Assembly: GCA_032164295.1 (NCBI GenBank) | Contig: JAJHTX010000001.1 | Location: 2,852,001 to 2,916,000, forward strand | From: Inonotus obliquus | Taxonomy: Eukaryota > Basidiomycota > Agaricomycetes > Hymenochaetales > Hymenochaetaceae | Reading direction: 5' to 3' | Length of the DNA stretch: 64,000 bases | In this document: positions 24,905-37,524 of the stretch, in pieces | Position numbering within the stretch: the first letter of the stretch is position 1 | Layout: every line of letters begins with the position of its first letter | Translations under genes and position numbers: made by a program | The notes under the pieces: model-generated | Databases searched by the model: none | Seen by the model: only the letters and a program-made list of their open reading frames with translations | Told to the model about the DNA's origin: nothing

Positions 24905-27900
24905 ATGTCGTCGCCTCCAGAAAATGCGCCGACGCCCCGGCTCTCGACGAGCGAAAGACCTCCGCAGGGCCCGATCTCTGTCTTTGAGCACCAGCTCAAG
25001 TACCTCCAGGACTCATACCTCAATTTCTTCCAAGAGAGGTCCGTCTCAGCCACTTCCTATGTCCCTCCATTCCTCCCCTAATCAGCTTTTACAGGGCCAA
25101 GATCGAGGAATCTTAGTCAGTCTCTTCACTATACATGCAATGTATGCCCATTTATCTTAGGCTATCCAGTGTTGACGCGCTATTACGCCTGCATAAGAAG
25201 ACCAAGACTACTGATGTCTATCTTGACCATGCAACGGAGCCAAGCGCAGTACGGCAAGTTTGGTCAGAAATTCGGGATGGTCTGGAAAGAGGTAGGTCCA
25301 CCAGCGAAGATATACTTGCCCCTATAATAATATGTACATGCTGCGTAAAGAGGCGCAGTGTCGCATGGCTTTCGTTTCAGCCTTGACTGTGGACGTCATT
25401 AATCCGATAATTTCACTTAAAGTCAGTTCCCCTTTTCACTCCTTTGTTCCTTTTCCTTAGCATGATTGATCCCAGGAGACCCAAGACCGGACTCGTAAGC
25501 GCATCAAAGATGATCTCAAGGAATCTGCTACCGCGCATCAGGACTACCTCGAGAATGTCCTGCCGCGTCTGAAGCGGACGTACTTCAAGAAATGCCAAGA
25601 GGTGGAGGTATGGACTCACACTCCTGGATTCTTTGTGCTCCAATTAATTATCAAGCCAGGATAACAAATTGAACGCATTTTCGCCAGTCGCGCCCAGTAC
25701 CGCAGACCCATCGGTTGCCCTAAGCCCCACTAGGTCAAACCCTAATACGAACCCGGTGGTGACCAGTCCCCAGCCACTCAGACCGCTGTCTCGCCGTGCT
25801 TCTGGCCACCATCCTCAGTCTCGTAATCGTTCACCGTCAGCATCCAATCCTTTGCACGATCTCGCTAATCAAGGTGCGTGCTTCTGCGGTAATTCTGCTC
25901 TTGCCCATCTGAGAACTACCACCCGTAGGAAAGAGACAACTCAACCAATTGATGACGTTCCTTGACAATAAGGGGGGATCCCTCAAGGAAGGAGTTACTG
26001 GCGGAAAAGGCGATATAGCCATAAGATCTGTACGAGCAAAGCGAGAAGCGGACGAAGCAGGTAATTCCTAAATCACGCGGCCTGACGACTCATGCTAAGG
26101 ACGCACGTTTGCAGACAAGGAGTATAGGAAAGGTGTCCATTGGCTTGAGACATTAAGATTACGTCGCTCCAAGATTTTGGAAGGAGCGTTTCAGGTTCGT
26201 GGATATACCAGTTCACATCACATTTTCTATAATTTCTCATTAAAATGTAGAGCCTCGAGCGGTTCATCGATGAATCAGCGTCGCAGTTGAAGAACGCTCT
26301 GGAGAAGTATACAGCGAACATGCTGTAAGCCATATCTTTGTCTGAATTCGCCAGATTTGCTGACAGAGAGTAGGGCAACGAGTACCACTGTCGCCCACCT
26401 CGCTTCTCACGCACAAAGTTTCATACCACACGTCTCGCCTCAGAAGGAGCTATCAACTGTAGCTGCTCTGAAGCCGCGGTACATCAAACAATGGATTCCT
26501 AGGAGGACACTCTATACGAACTATTACGTAGGGGACTGCAATGATCTCATCTTTGGCGTCAGTCTGGTGGATTACGCGACATCTCGCGGTCTCCAAGACG
26601 GAGAAATCCCAAAGTTGGTCCGGCTTTGCATCTCAGAGGTTGACAAACGGGGATTAAACTTTGAGGGCATATATCGGGTTGGTTAAACTTGTCGTCCGCG
26701 AAGATTAGCATCTGATGTCTGTACAAGGTTTCTGGCCGTCATGCTGCTGTCCAAGAGGTACATTTCCAACCTCTAACTAACTAACTAGCGGAACCAACTG
26801 ACTGTAATTCAGATGATGCACCAAGTCGAGAGGGATGAAAAGAACTTCCAATTCTATCCTTCCGATGACGTATTTGTTGTGGCTTCCTTGCTGAAGGTAC
26901 GTTCATCCATTCCTAAGACCACGCGTCATTGACAATGGCTCAGGCATATTTGCGTGAACTTCCTGAACCTCTGTTCAAATTCTCCTTGGAGGATCGCGTG
27001 AAGCATACAGAAGGATTAGGTAAGTTTTTCGATGTCAGCATCTTCTCTTTACTGATATTCTACCATCTCCTTAGAGGAACATGTACAAAGCAACTTCCTT
27101 TTCCTTCGCGGAAAGTTGCGAAGGCTCCCTCTCGTCCACCAAGCAACGTTCAAAGCTCTCATTGAGCATCTTGCGCGTGTAGCCTCGAATAGCGAGCGAA
27201 ACAAGATGGACCCTAAGAATTTGGCTATCATCTTTGGCGGCGTTATATTTGGTGAAGATGAGCTCTTCAAGGCATCGGATTTGCTGGCAATGCAAACTTG
27301 GAAGGTATGGCTTCTTCAGAAAGATTTTAACCCTAGTGATTGACCTCCTGTCGTAGGACTCGCTGATGGAGGACTTGATCGTCCACGCGAGTATTCTTTT
27401 CGATGATCGCGCTGTACCGGTTCAGAAGTCCCCGCCATCATCAAATCCGGCATCATCCCCACCTATTGAGCCAACGGTGCTTCCACCGAGCCGGAGCAAC
27501 TCTTCTACAGACAGTGACTATGGGACTTCATACACTCAAATATCCGATGTACTGCTTCAAAACGAGAGCCCGAATCTTGAATCGCCGTCCACTCAAGATT
27601 TCACGCCGCGCTTGCCACCACGCCCGGGAAACAGTATCCATCCTTCTCACCGTGCGGCAAACCAGTCGCGAGTAACTGGCTCTGAAACGGATGATGAAAT
27701 ACCGCCTGATTTACCGCCCAGACCGCTACGGCAGACTAAGTCCGAAGGGCATGCTCCGCATGCCTCGGAAAGCTCTAACTCTGGCTCCCAGTCTTCGCCA
27801 ATCTCTGAGAGGCATGACGATTCACTTGCCGGAACTGAACTGACAGAGCCATCAATAGGACCTAGCTCTCCAACTTCGAGTCGCTTACCTCCCGTCCCCC

Positions 27901-28007
27901 ACACCGATGAGCCAGTGTCACCGAATACTCAACAACCACCAACTCCCATCCGACAATCTCAAGACACTCCAAGGCGTTCGCATGACCGCTCTTCTAGTTC
28001 CTCATAA
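24905..28007 (+). CDS. RGD1: F-BAR and RhoGAP domain protein (Rgd1 type)
   Basis: Membrane-bending adaptor that stimulates GTP hydrolysis by Rho3/Rho4-like GTPases in polarised growth and cytokinesis. The N-terminus reads GPISVFEHQLKYLQDSYLNF, then a spliced AKIEESYVDALLRLHKKTK, the F-BAR/FCH start, with further helical exons (LRLRRSKILEGAFQ-like region to about 26330). The RhoGAP domain runs FGVSLVDYATSRGLQDGEIP, FEGIYRVSG (catalytic Arg), AYLRELPEPLFKFSLEDR, then HLARVASNSERNKMDPKNLA. A disordered tail has PxxP motifs (DLPPRPLRQ, RLPPRPGN). Start at ATG 24905 (MSSPPENAPTPRLST); stop at 28005-28007. About a dozen introns. The double-domain layout is typical of Rgd1; the symbol is assigned on this basis. 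Confidence 0.88.
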
Positions 28008-28432
28008 GACTTGTAAGCGTTAAATATACAGGCACGCTGTACAATTTCTGGCTTCACCGCCCTTTCACCTTTTATTCTCAATGTTATTTCCTTTTACGTG
28101 ATGTTTAGCTTACCGCCGCAATTGCAAATAGTATGATGACGTCGCTCATGTATTGCCCTTCTGTATTTCATGGATACCTTTGTGTACATTTCTACTGTAC
28201 TCGTCTGGTTGGGTGTAGCAACGCATGCCAATTTTGACCCTCCTTAAGTCTTCGAACTACTCGCAGTATATGTCATATAATATTTCTTCGTACTTTTTCG
28301 TTTATTGCTGCTGGCAAGAGCTGGTTATGATTGGGTTTTCGGTGTATTTGAATAACAATGCGACGACTAATTTCTGATTCTCTATTAATCCAGGACAAAA
28401 ACGTTCGTGATTCGAAAGTAAATTGCTCATGA
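28008..28432. other. Convergent 3' intergenic region
   Basis: Tail-to-tail spacer of the RhoGAP and MFS genes; T-rich stretches on both strands suit 3' untranslated ends. Nothing else is seen. Confidence 0.5.
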
Positions 28433-30626
28433 TTACTGGGTGGTAGTAGTCGTATTATCACGTCTGATCTTGAACCTTAGCCCGAGAGGTCGCTCTCCGC
28501 CAAAAAGGAAGTTTGCGATACCACACAAAAGTAGTATCCCCGATCCATAGCAAATCATGATCGCCCAGCCATCCTTCACGTTTGAGTACACTAATCCTGC
28601 CGCAAGGGGACTAACTATTTTCAGTCAGCGTCACGAAAGAATGCATACAAGAATCCCGGATGGATCGGATCATACCTGCCGAACCAGCTCCATATGTCAC
28701 ATTAAAAAATCCATAGACATGAGCGACTGCGTAATTACGGAGTCAGCGGGGAGTTAGTGACGGTAGGAAATTCTACTTACATCCGACGCCCTCGACATTC
28801 CTAACAATAAAGGAGAGCTCGGCAGTAAGAGGTGAGACAACTCCCGACAGCGAAAAGTCTATTCGACGCGATGAGCTATCAAAGACTAACACAAATAATA
28901 CACTCACTCTGAAGTGCGTAGCAAACAATGAAGAGTGCAAGGTGGCCTCTTATTATCAGAAGCGCGTACCAAGGGATTGTTAGCAGAAGACAAGCGACTG
29001 TAATCCATTCCACCCCATATCGGTCAGAAATCCATCCGCAGATCGGTGTTGCTGAGAGTAAAAAGTTTTAAAAAATGCGATGGAAGTAGGAAACAAACAA
29101 CACGTAGCACGAACCGAAAACGGCTGCAACTGCACTTGCCAAAATAACCAATCCGACCTTAGTGGAGTTGAATCCATACAGATCTTGTAAACGAAGAGCC
29201 AGAGTTGGCTCGAGTCCTGTATAAACGATGCTTCAGGCACTCATCAGTTGATCATTTACCTTAAAGAAGGATGTAGTTGGTCACCCATAGATGAATATAC
29301 TGGACAAAGCGACCATCGTTCGCCGGGATGTGACCATGAATTTCCAAGCTTGAAGTTCAGACAATTTACGAGGAGGCACTTCGCCAGAGTCATTAGACGG
29401 AACGACATCATTTCCTTTCGCTTCTCTATCCTCGGTTGCTGATTCTCCTGCCCCGTGCTTAGGATCGTGGTTATTCTCATTCGTATGTTGTGCTAGGGAG
29501 ACATTCTTTAGTTCTACCAATCGTAATACACCACGAAATGGATGAATAATACCTTCTGCATCGTCCGAAGTCCGAACGGGTTCGGCCGGATCATAACCCC
29601 AGCGAAGTGCATCCTTCCTCTCAATAACAAGCAATCGACCAACAAAGTCGATTGCAGTCACTATAATTCCGAATACGAATGGGGCCCGAAAGCCGAAGCG
29701 GCCATACAGAACCCCTCCAACCGGAGGAGCGGCCAGCATTCTGAGAAATGAGGCGTCAATAAGGCACGTAAGCACGGAAACGGACGCCTAACCCGATCGT
29801 AAGGCCAGTCATCGCAAAGCCGATGAACACTGAACATCAATGGTGGCATGATGAGTTCCACAGATGTATCATAGTCGGAAAAATCTACGCACCTCCGGAT
29901 CTTCAGGAATAGTATCTGCGCTATGAGCAGTTTAGCAGGTTGTTTAAAGAGTGTCACTACTGTACTCTTACAGAAGTGCTAGTCCAACGACCCAGACCAC
30001 GCAGGAGCTGACGCCTTGCAAGACTCTGGCGACAATCATGACTGTATAATTAGGCGCTTCCATGAACATGACTAGACAAGCCATAAGTGCAGCCAGTCCC
30101 CAAAGCATCGGTGATCGACGCATTTTGTACTTCTCGGAGAACCATGAACAAAAGGGGGAGACTGGCGAACTGATGAGCTGTGTTATCGAATATTAAATTG
30201 ACAGAACGAACAAGTTACCAAAGCCATTGACTATAATAAAATGTAAAATGATCAGAAGCACAGCGAGATAGAGCCGTAGATAACATACATATGCAAAAAG
30301 TAACCATCCCGTGAGTGCTGACGGAGATCCGTACTTGAGTTTCTCGAGTTGAAATGGAACGACCGGAATTATGACGGAGTATGTCATGAGGTCGGTCATT
30401 ATGCCTGAGGATTTTCATAGTTACAAGCTCAGCCCTCCCATATTCACGAGGGCCAACAAGCGTTCCCATTGTGCTTACCGTATCCCACAACTTGTTGAAA
30501 CTCTGTTAGTATTGTTTATAAACCTTGTCATGAACAAAACTAACCCAGAGTTACGAACCACTTGGACGAACGCCACTTGACTCCCAAAGGTTCACTCTGT
30601 CCGTTCCATCGTCCAAAGAGTTTCAT
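28433..30626 (-). CDS. MFS transporter, DHA1-like (vesicular amine/multidrug type)
   Basis: Twelve-helix proton-coupled transporter of drugs or small organics. The start ATG at 30626 gives MKLFGRWNGQSEPLG, followed after a short intron by TDLMTYSVIIPVVPFQLEKL (helix 1) and ALTGWLLFAY. Mid-protein are LAAPPVGGVLYGRFGFRAPF and GIIVTAIDFVGRLLVIERK, resembling motif C (G-PxGG) and helices 5-6 of the DHA1/SLC18-like group. A hydrophilic loop of about 90 residues follows (HTNENNHDPKHG, SGEVPPRKLSELQAWKF). The C-terminal end is FLFGGERPLGLRFKIRRDN, with the stop at 28433-28435. Many introns. The substrate is unknown; no biosynthetic cluster surrounds it. Confidence 0.82.
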
Positions 30627-31076
30627 AGCGAGTGAGAGATTCAACGACCGAGAAGAGTTTGGGGAGTGCAACTAGTACTGTGCATGCTAGTCTGCCATGG
30701 TGGTAGTTCTTATTATACCTAGTAAGGAAATGCATAACGCGATTTGGAAGGATGGTGACTCATAGCTTGTTTCTTACGTAACCTCACAATGAGGTGACTC
30801 GTCCATTATCAACTGAACCTCGGATTGCTCAGACTCTCCGGCTACTATGCACGACCAGACATTCGCTGCGTATTTCCAAGAAATCAGAGGTAGAAATGGA
30901 TCTTGTATTCCTAAAGATTCGTTCTTGGGGTGCAAAATCATGGGACTGAAACGGTACATAGACATTACACATCCTGCTGCGGTTTGTTATCGGCCGAGAA
31001 CGCACGAAACGGAATACACACTTAACTATATAGCGCTCCAGAAAGAAAAGAGTACAAGATCGGAAAGAGCGGAGTA
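30627..31076. other. Intergenic, PHO85 3' end to MFS promoter
   Basis: Separates two minus-strand genes; should contain the MFS promoter. No coding or repeat signal is seen. Confidence 0.5.
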
Positions 31077-31185
31077 TTAACTGTGTCCATACGTTTGTGG
31101 GGCGTACTGGGAGACCGCATCGTATCCAGATTGGGTTTGAGTGTTCTGCGTATACGCAGCTTGCATCATTTGGCGCTGAGCCTGG

Positions 31186-31220
<35 letters not shown>

Positions 31221-32584
31221 CGCATGGGCACGAGCTTGCGCTTGGACTTGGGCCTGGGCCGCGGCATGCGAAGTATACATGGTCTGCATTGGTTGCACAT
31301 ACTGCTGCGCTTGCTGTTGCACCGGACCCTGGAAAGGATAGTTATACAAAGGAGGTGCCATTGTTCCGGTAGAAGGATTGTAGATGTTTGGAGCGGTGCT
31401 TGTAAAGTACGGATGGCTCAAAGCCTCAGCTGCGGTGATTCGTTTCGCCGGATCAAACTGGAGAAGACGCTCAAGGAGATCACAGGCTACAGGACAACAT
31501 TAGAAAAATTATAGTCAGGTCAAAAGTAAGCTACCTTGGGGGGATGCTTTCGGAATTATTTGTTGGAATGGTATCTTGGGATACCTCGGATACTGTTTAA
31601 GCGTTATCTCGGGCTATAGAGAAAATAAGCGGATTGCAGATCAGAGAAAACGAGAATAAATAGTAGTGCTTACGGAGTCTGCGGCGATCTTTCTCAATGT
31701 CCTTTCATCGGGAGTTCCTACAATACGCATAATATGTAGCAACTGATCTTGGTTGTCTCGACCGCGAAACAGTGGGACGCCGGATATCATTTCGGCGAAG
31801 ATGCATCCACATGACCAGACATCAATGGAAGTATTGTATGTCCTCGACCCAAGCAGTACGTCGGGTGCGCGATACCAAAGTGTCACAACCTGCGTGAAAC
31901 AATTCAGAATTTCAAAGGCAACAAACTCGTATTCATGGCTACATACTTCGTTTGAGAAAGTATTGACTGGGACACCAAAAGCACGAGCGAGTCCGAAGTC
32001 GCCTATTTTGAGCTCCCCTTTCCGATTTATCAAAAGGTTTTGCGGCTTGAGATCGCGGTGTAGAACCCTATTCTCGTGGCAAAACGCAGTGCCCTTCAAG
32101 AGCTGGTACATGAAGCTACGAACTGTAGCTGGATCGAGGGCACCGCGTTCTCCGTGAGTGTCCATATACTTCTTCAGATCCTGCTCACAGTACTCGAAAA
32201 TAAGCACGAGCTTAGTCTCGGTATGAATAACGTCATGTAAGCGGACAATGTTGACGTGCTTGAGTTCCTTCATGAGCGAAATCTCTCGGATAGCCGTCGA
32301 TGGTGTCCCTTCTTCGGCATCAAGGTGTATTTCTTTCAAAGCTACTATTTCATTGTTGGTCCGCGAGCGACCCTGATAACGCAGAAGTTTAGATTCATCC
32401 ACGGTGAAGGGAATGTCCACGCACCTTGTACACAGTGGCATAAGTTCCCTCGCCTACACAGATATATCAATCGAACATATTAGGGTGTGATCTCCAGAAC
32501 AAGCATACCGAGTTTCTCAAGCTAATAAGGGGTTACCAACGGGACGATACTATGGGAACCACCACACACCTGCACGTAGTTCAT
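31077..32584 (-). CDS. PHO85: Cyclin-dependent kinase Pho85 (CDK5-like)
   Basis: Serine/threonine CDK that, with several cyclins, controls phosphate signalling, glycogen and cell-cycle entry. The protein reads [35 protein letters not shown] (PSTAIRE helix), [32 protein letters not shown] (T-loop), [20 protein letters not shown] and [12 protein letters not shown]. Pho85-specific features are the T-loop FSNEVV and DVLLGSRTY. The kinase domain ends about [12 protein letters not shown], followed by a Gln/Ala-rich tail of some 90 residues (repeats of QA) absent from yeast Pho85. The first three coding exons are 15, 13 and 29 nt. The start ATG is at 32584; the stop TAA is at 31077-31079. Confidence 0.95.
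31178..31220 (-). repeat. Hexanucleotide tandem repeat (gcctga on + strand) coding (Gln-Ala)n in PHO85
   Basis: About seven near-perfect gcctga/gcctgg units on the + strand; the coding strand reads alternating Gln and Ala in the PHO85 C-terminal tail. Likely to vary in copy number by slippage without frame loss. Confidence 0.85.
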
Positions 32585-33119
32585 TGGAGTTGTCGATCCG
32601 AATGGGGCCAGTTTGAAGAGCTTTAGGAGGACAAAGGGGAAGTTATGATGTATGCCAAAAGACGAGGTCTGGTGTGTTTAGGCTTGTTCTTCGAGACCGT
32701 CTCAAGTGATTAGGCTTGATCTGCGACACGACGGAGACGATGCTGGTGAAGGACAGAAGGACAGAGACTCTTATGCACAGGCAGCACAGCAACTGAGTGG
32801 CAGATCCAAACGAGGCAACCTCACTCAATCAGAATCAGAAACGTGATCTGAGTCACGTGACAATTCGTATTTTTCTTTCGGTAATTTATTGCTTAATTTC
32901 ACTCGACCAGACACAGCCTGCATGCATAGTATATAGCTTTACTATCTGTCCACATCTCCCAGGCCAGATATCCAGGCAAGCCAGTAATCTGATGTTTATT
33001 GGGTAATGCGGTCCGCGAAAGATTGGTACCGAGAAAGCGTTTCTTTTTTAGGAGATCGGCACGAAAAGTTTCTTTTCACTAACTTTTAGTACTTTCAAGT
33101 TTCTGGCTATCCGTGCGTT
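32585..33119. promoter_or_regulatory. Divergent promoter region, PHO85 / UTP5
   Basis: Head-to-head spacing of 535 nt. The UTP5 side has a run of T near 33045. A CDK and a ribosome-biogenesis gene could be co-regulated here by growth signals, but I see no named element. Confidence 0.5.
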
Positions 33120-35663
33120 ATGTCCACAACTTCCCAAACACCGAAAAAAAGGCATAACAAGCCGCCCAAATCACGTCCTCTCGCGACCTCTTCTATCTCT
33201 CAACCGGCAGTTGAGGACAGTTGGTTATCCACCGTCCTTTCTGTCTTTTCCCCAGACGCACAGTTGTTCGCATTCTTGTCATTAGCTGTTGACAAGCACA
33301 GGCTTCGGGTTTTCGATCCCAATACTGGTCAATCAATCGCCGAACACATAGTCGATCAATCTCGAGTTACCTCACTTGCATGGATATCTCTTAACGCAAC
33401 AGGCGGAGCAGTACCGAAAAAACGCGAAAATCTTCCTTCCAGAAAACGGAAGAAACTCAATAACGTCTCCGACGAGTCAAATCAACCTTCATCTTCCTCA
33501 GATTGGCGGGTAGAACAGGCAATAGCGCTCGGGCTATCCGATGGACGCGTACAGGTATTCTCAGTCGAACGGGGTTGTGTCGTCAAGACTCTGTCGGAAG
33601 CTACTAGTAAATCAGCCGTTCTCGCCGTTACAGGAAACCGTACGGAAGGTGGAAGTCGATCTCTCATTTGGGCATCCAGCTCAGATGGTACCCTTCGATT
33701 ATGGGATGTATCTAGTGCCGAAGTTCTCTTCAGTACACAGGGGGAGGGATCACAGTATTCTGCTCTCGCAGTCCGACCCGGATTTGATAAAAACCAGATG
33801 CACATCCTCGCTGCTAACTCCACGATTCGTCTACTTTCCTTTTCTTCTGGCTCAATATCGAGCGACGACTCTGGCCTGGACGATTTAGATCAAATTTGTA
33901 CCTTCGGTGGTCACGCTTCCACTTGTAAATCGGTGTTGTGGGAACACTCGTCATATCAAAGCAGGAGATTTTACTCAAGTGCCGAAGATGATAGATTCAT
34001 ATACCTATGGGAAGTCCCCGAGCTACCGTCGAGCAAAGGGGACTTGATTGCTTCGTGTCCGTTGGAAGCGGATGTTCTTCACATCGATTCCTTTTCCGTT
34101 CCCAGTAAAAAGCTACTCCTTGCTCTCACTTCCTCCGGAAAAGTCGCATTGTTTTCCGTTCCTAATGATTTAGAAGGACGCTCGATTGTGACTGACAAGG
34201 ACACGAAGCGGAACATTCCTTCACTACGTCCTCACACAGTAATCAGACTTGCAGAAAGAGCCGCGGCTAATATTCGTATTGCATCGGCCACTTTCTTGCG
34301 CGATGATCCTGGGAAGGTGCGCGTAGTCCTTGTAAGTGGAGGAGTGAAGGTAGCATTTGAAACATTGGTATGCACATACTTCTCTTTATCGACGTGACCA
34401 GAATCTTTACGATCGTTTGTTAGAGGTATTTCAATGATGTTGGCGAGTTTATCCCAGATGTAACCGTAAAGCCTAGCGCGTCTGCGTTTAGTCCTACGGA
34501 AGGCACGAACGGTACTGTTGTAAGTGTTTATTTCATATGTCCGTCAGTTAAACAATAAAAGTAATCAACCATATAAAGATCTCCAATAAGCGTTACTCTG
34601 AGTCCTCTGGGCTGGCGGTTGCAACTGGTGCCGACACCCCACATGATCCATCGATAGACGCTTTAGCCGACCGCGAGGTGGATGGCTTGCTCAATGAGAA
34701 TCTCGCGGAGCTCAGTCTCGGTCAACGACTGGCAGCCCGCTCTGATGGCCTCGCGGAAAGAAGAATACCTCCTGAACCTTCGACTGGCAACAACGCAGAA
34801 GACGCCCGCAACATTAAAACATCTAGTCCTGAACAGAGGCGACCACAGGACGTCCAGGTTCCAGTGCATTCGCTAACGCGCACACTCATACAGGCATTGC
34901 ATGCCGGTGATACGAGTCTGCTTGAGGCGTGTCTCACCCATTCAGACGAGTCGCTTGTTCATAGTACTGTCGCCCGCCTACCATCTCAGCTCGCTGTCCC
35001 ACTGCTCACGACCTGTGTCGAGCGATTAGGCCGAGGTCCTCGAGGAAACAACATCAAAGGCCGAGGCGGAGGGGCGAGCGCACAACGAGGTCTTTCTCTC
35101 ATGAAATGGGTGCGCGCTGTTCTGGTGATCCATAGCGGACATTTAATGGCTGTGAGAGTTTTTGGAATATGACATGACGATTAAACCTCTTGCTGAAAGT
35201 CTACGTTCTACAGATGCCAGATTTGGTAGCGCGACTATCGCACCTACACTCGACACTCTCAACTCGGCTTGCTTTACAAGAACGTCTCTTGTCACTAAGC
35301 GGTCGGCTAGATCTCGTGCTCGCACAAGCAGAGCTCCGCTCGTCCAATGCACCGGCACCCTTGTCCTCAAAAAAGACGGCCAAGAAACGCGAGAAAAAAG
35401 CAAAAGAACCGATAAAATACATAGAAGGCGAAAGCTCGGAAGAAGAGACAGAGGAAGAAGAAATGCAGGTTGAAGTCGAAGAAGACGAAGGGAGCGTTGA
35501 GGATGTGGAGTTGGATGAGGATAGTGACCAAGATGACGATGAAGATGATTGGGATAGCGAGGAAGATGATGAAAGTGACGACGCAAACCTATTGAATGGT
35601 TCTGTTGACGAGGAAAGTGAAGGAGTCTATGATGAGGATTCATGGGAGGAGGATAGTGATTAA
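33120..35663 (+). CDS. UTP5: UTP5/WDR43-like U3 snoRNP (t-UTP) subunit with WD40 and Utp12 domains
   Basis: Part of the t-UTP subcomplex of the small-subunit processome; links rRNA transcription to 18S maturation in the nucleolus. The N-terminal WD40 propeller shows VLSVFSPDAQLFAFLS, ASSSDGTLRLWDVSSAE and FYSSAEDDRFIYLWEVPE. The Utp12 domain reads SLTRTLIQALHAGDTSLLEA, LPSQLAVPLLTTCVERLGRG and GLSLMKWVRAVLVIHSGHLM, joined through an intron to PDLVARLSHLHSTLSTRLAL. A long acidic tail (EESEEE-like, positions 35440-35660) follows a Lys-rich patch, KKTAKKREKKAKEP. The first exon holds most of the propeller, 33120 to about 34367; at least three introns follow. Start ATG at 33120, stop at 35661-35663. 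Confidence 0.88.
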
Positions 35664-35803
35664 AATGGCGTTCTATATTAATTCTTATACTCGGGTGGGG
35701 GTTTCTCACGTCAAAGTGTGTCTACGTGTGCTCGTGTTTTACACGTTTCCGAGCCGTACGCGTACGCTGCGATTTTCTGCGGGACTATAAAGTATCACGA
35801 TTA

Positions 35804-37290
35804 CTAAAGTCGACTATCTCGACAGATTGAGATAGACAGAACCTTTGATTTTGGGGGTCTAGAGTTATCGTCGGTGTCAGAAAGAGATGTCAGGGAGCTC
35901 TCATCGTTCGCCTAGAAATCGATTATCTTCTAGCTGATGCAAATATACGATGAGATATTCACATCAAGAACAGGGTCATAGTCCTCTTGGTGAACTTGAG
36001 AAGGCTGAACTTTTTGAAGCTCTGCAACGAAGGCGGACGTACGACCACCTACTTTGAGCCATCTTATAGTTGCAGGTTCACCGGATGGCTATGCGAGATG
36101 CTAGAAAGTCAGAAGCCCTTGAAGGGATCATAAATGTTGCGTACGTACGAGCTTCAATGGATTTGAGTGCCTCTTCTTGCCCTTTCCCTTCGAAAGTTTC
36201 AGTTCATTAAGATGCCGGTAGAACCTTGAAGCAATAAGGCACGTACCCATCGGTGATTGAACAGCCAATTGTCCGGAAACTTATTCGAGTCCGCGTTAAC
36301 AGAAACAGCAGTCTGGCAAACATACGATGAATTCTTGTGCAAGGCGAGTAGTTGGTCGGACGACAGCGTATTGCACCTTTGTTCAGGATGAACACTCGAA
36401 TGATACAATATCTCATCTAGGTGACCTCCATTTGAGGTATGGAAAAGCTTGTCGATAGCAAGGACTTACCCGCCACCCAATTACCAACACCAGCACTGAA
36501 AGACTGGTCAAGTAACAAAGCTTTTACTGGACAAGATCTCCTTAGCATATTCTTCGAGAACTCCTCAAGGTCGGGCATGCTCAGTATTGGATCAAAACCA
36601 AGGAGCGAGATCGGCGGTTCCTCCACGGGATTTTTACACAGCCGGATACGTCCAAGACGACGAGGGTCAATAAAGGCAATCTGAGTGTCACTTGAATCGG
36701 AGGGTGGTATATCGTTTGTCGTATCTGAAAGGTGCAGGACAAACTGAAGATAGTGCATATTCAGCTCAAGTCAGCATGGTATCCCAGCTTACTTTAGCAA
36801 ATCGCGGAGGCCAAGAGGCCTCACTTTTCTTCGGGCCTTCTTTGTAGTACAATTGCTCCTCGCCCTTAATCTATCATTCGCCAGGAAAAGTAACCTGAGC
36901 AACTATGACTCAGTAAGATGCTCGAGTTCACATACAAGGATATTGCCCGTCATTCCAAAGTGTAGTACTGGCATCGGTCCATCTCCGTCTAACTCCAGAA
37001 AGAATACCTTTCCATATCTTTTAACGTCTTTCACCATTCGTGACTGGACCAGAGTTGCCTAAATTGCAGCTGTAAACCGAAGTTTGCGCACATTCAAAAG
37101 GAGAAACTCACGAAATCCGTGTGAGATACTCCAGAGAACACTATGGTGTCTTCATTCGTATCGACATGAACAATGGTCTTTCCCTGAGCATGCTTCTTTA
37201 CGAAATTTGCGGCTCGTTCTACCTCTGGAAAAGGTAGATTAGAAGGGCATAACGGGAATATGCTGTTGATTTACCTGGAAGTTCTGGCAT
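35804..37290 (-). CDS. Formamidopyrimidine-DNA glycosylase (Fpg/Nei family, zincless type)
   Basis: Bifunctional base-excision repair glycosylase/AP lyase. The spliced start gives M-P-E-L-P-E-V-E, with catalytic Pro2 and Glu3; the lysine of the conserved KRYGKVFFLEL segment is also present. It continues LHFGMTGNIL, FIDPRRLGRIRL, LLLDQSFSAGVGNWVADEIL (helix-two-turn-helix) and LYHSSVHPEQRCNTLS. A later segment, LKVGGRTSAFVAELQKVQPS, replaces the bacterial zinc finger, as in plant and fungal Fpg. The C-terminus is probably ANDESSLTSLSDTDDNSRPP..., reached through a 56-nt intron. About nine exons; ATG at 37290; stop at 35804-35806. The last intron could be placed differently, giving a shorter tail. 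Confidence 0.85.
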
Positions 37291-37524
37291 GCTGATCTCC
37301 TTAGACAAACTGGGTTGCAGAATACATGCCAGAGAGGACGGGCCAGTATCCGAGTCGGGAGCAAAGTTGACTCCGATCCAGGTCGATCTGTCCGATGCTT
37401 ATTCAGCGCCCATGAGTAATACCTTGTCCCTCAGCTTCCGGTCCGCACCAAATTACTCAATCTTAGCATGATAGAGACGAACATGACTGTTTGCTTCTAA
37501 CCTTCATCATCTTTACTATCGTAC

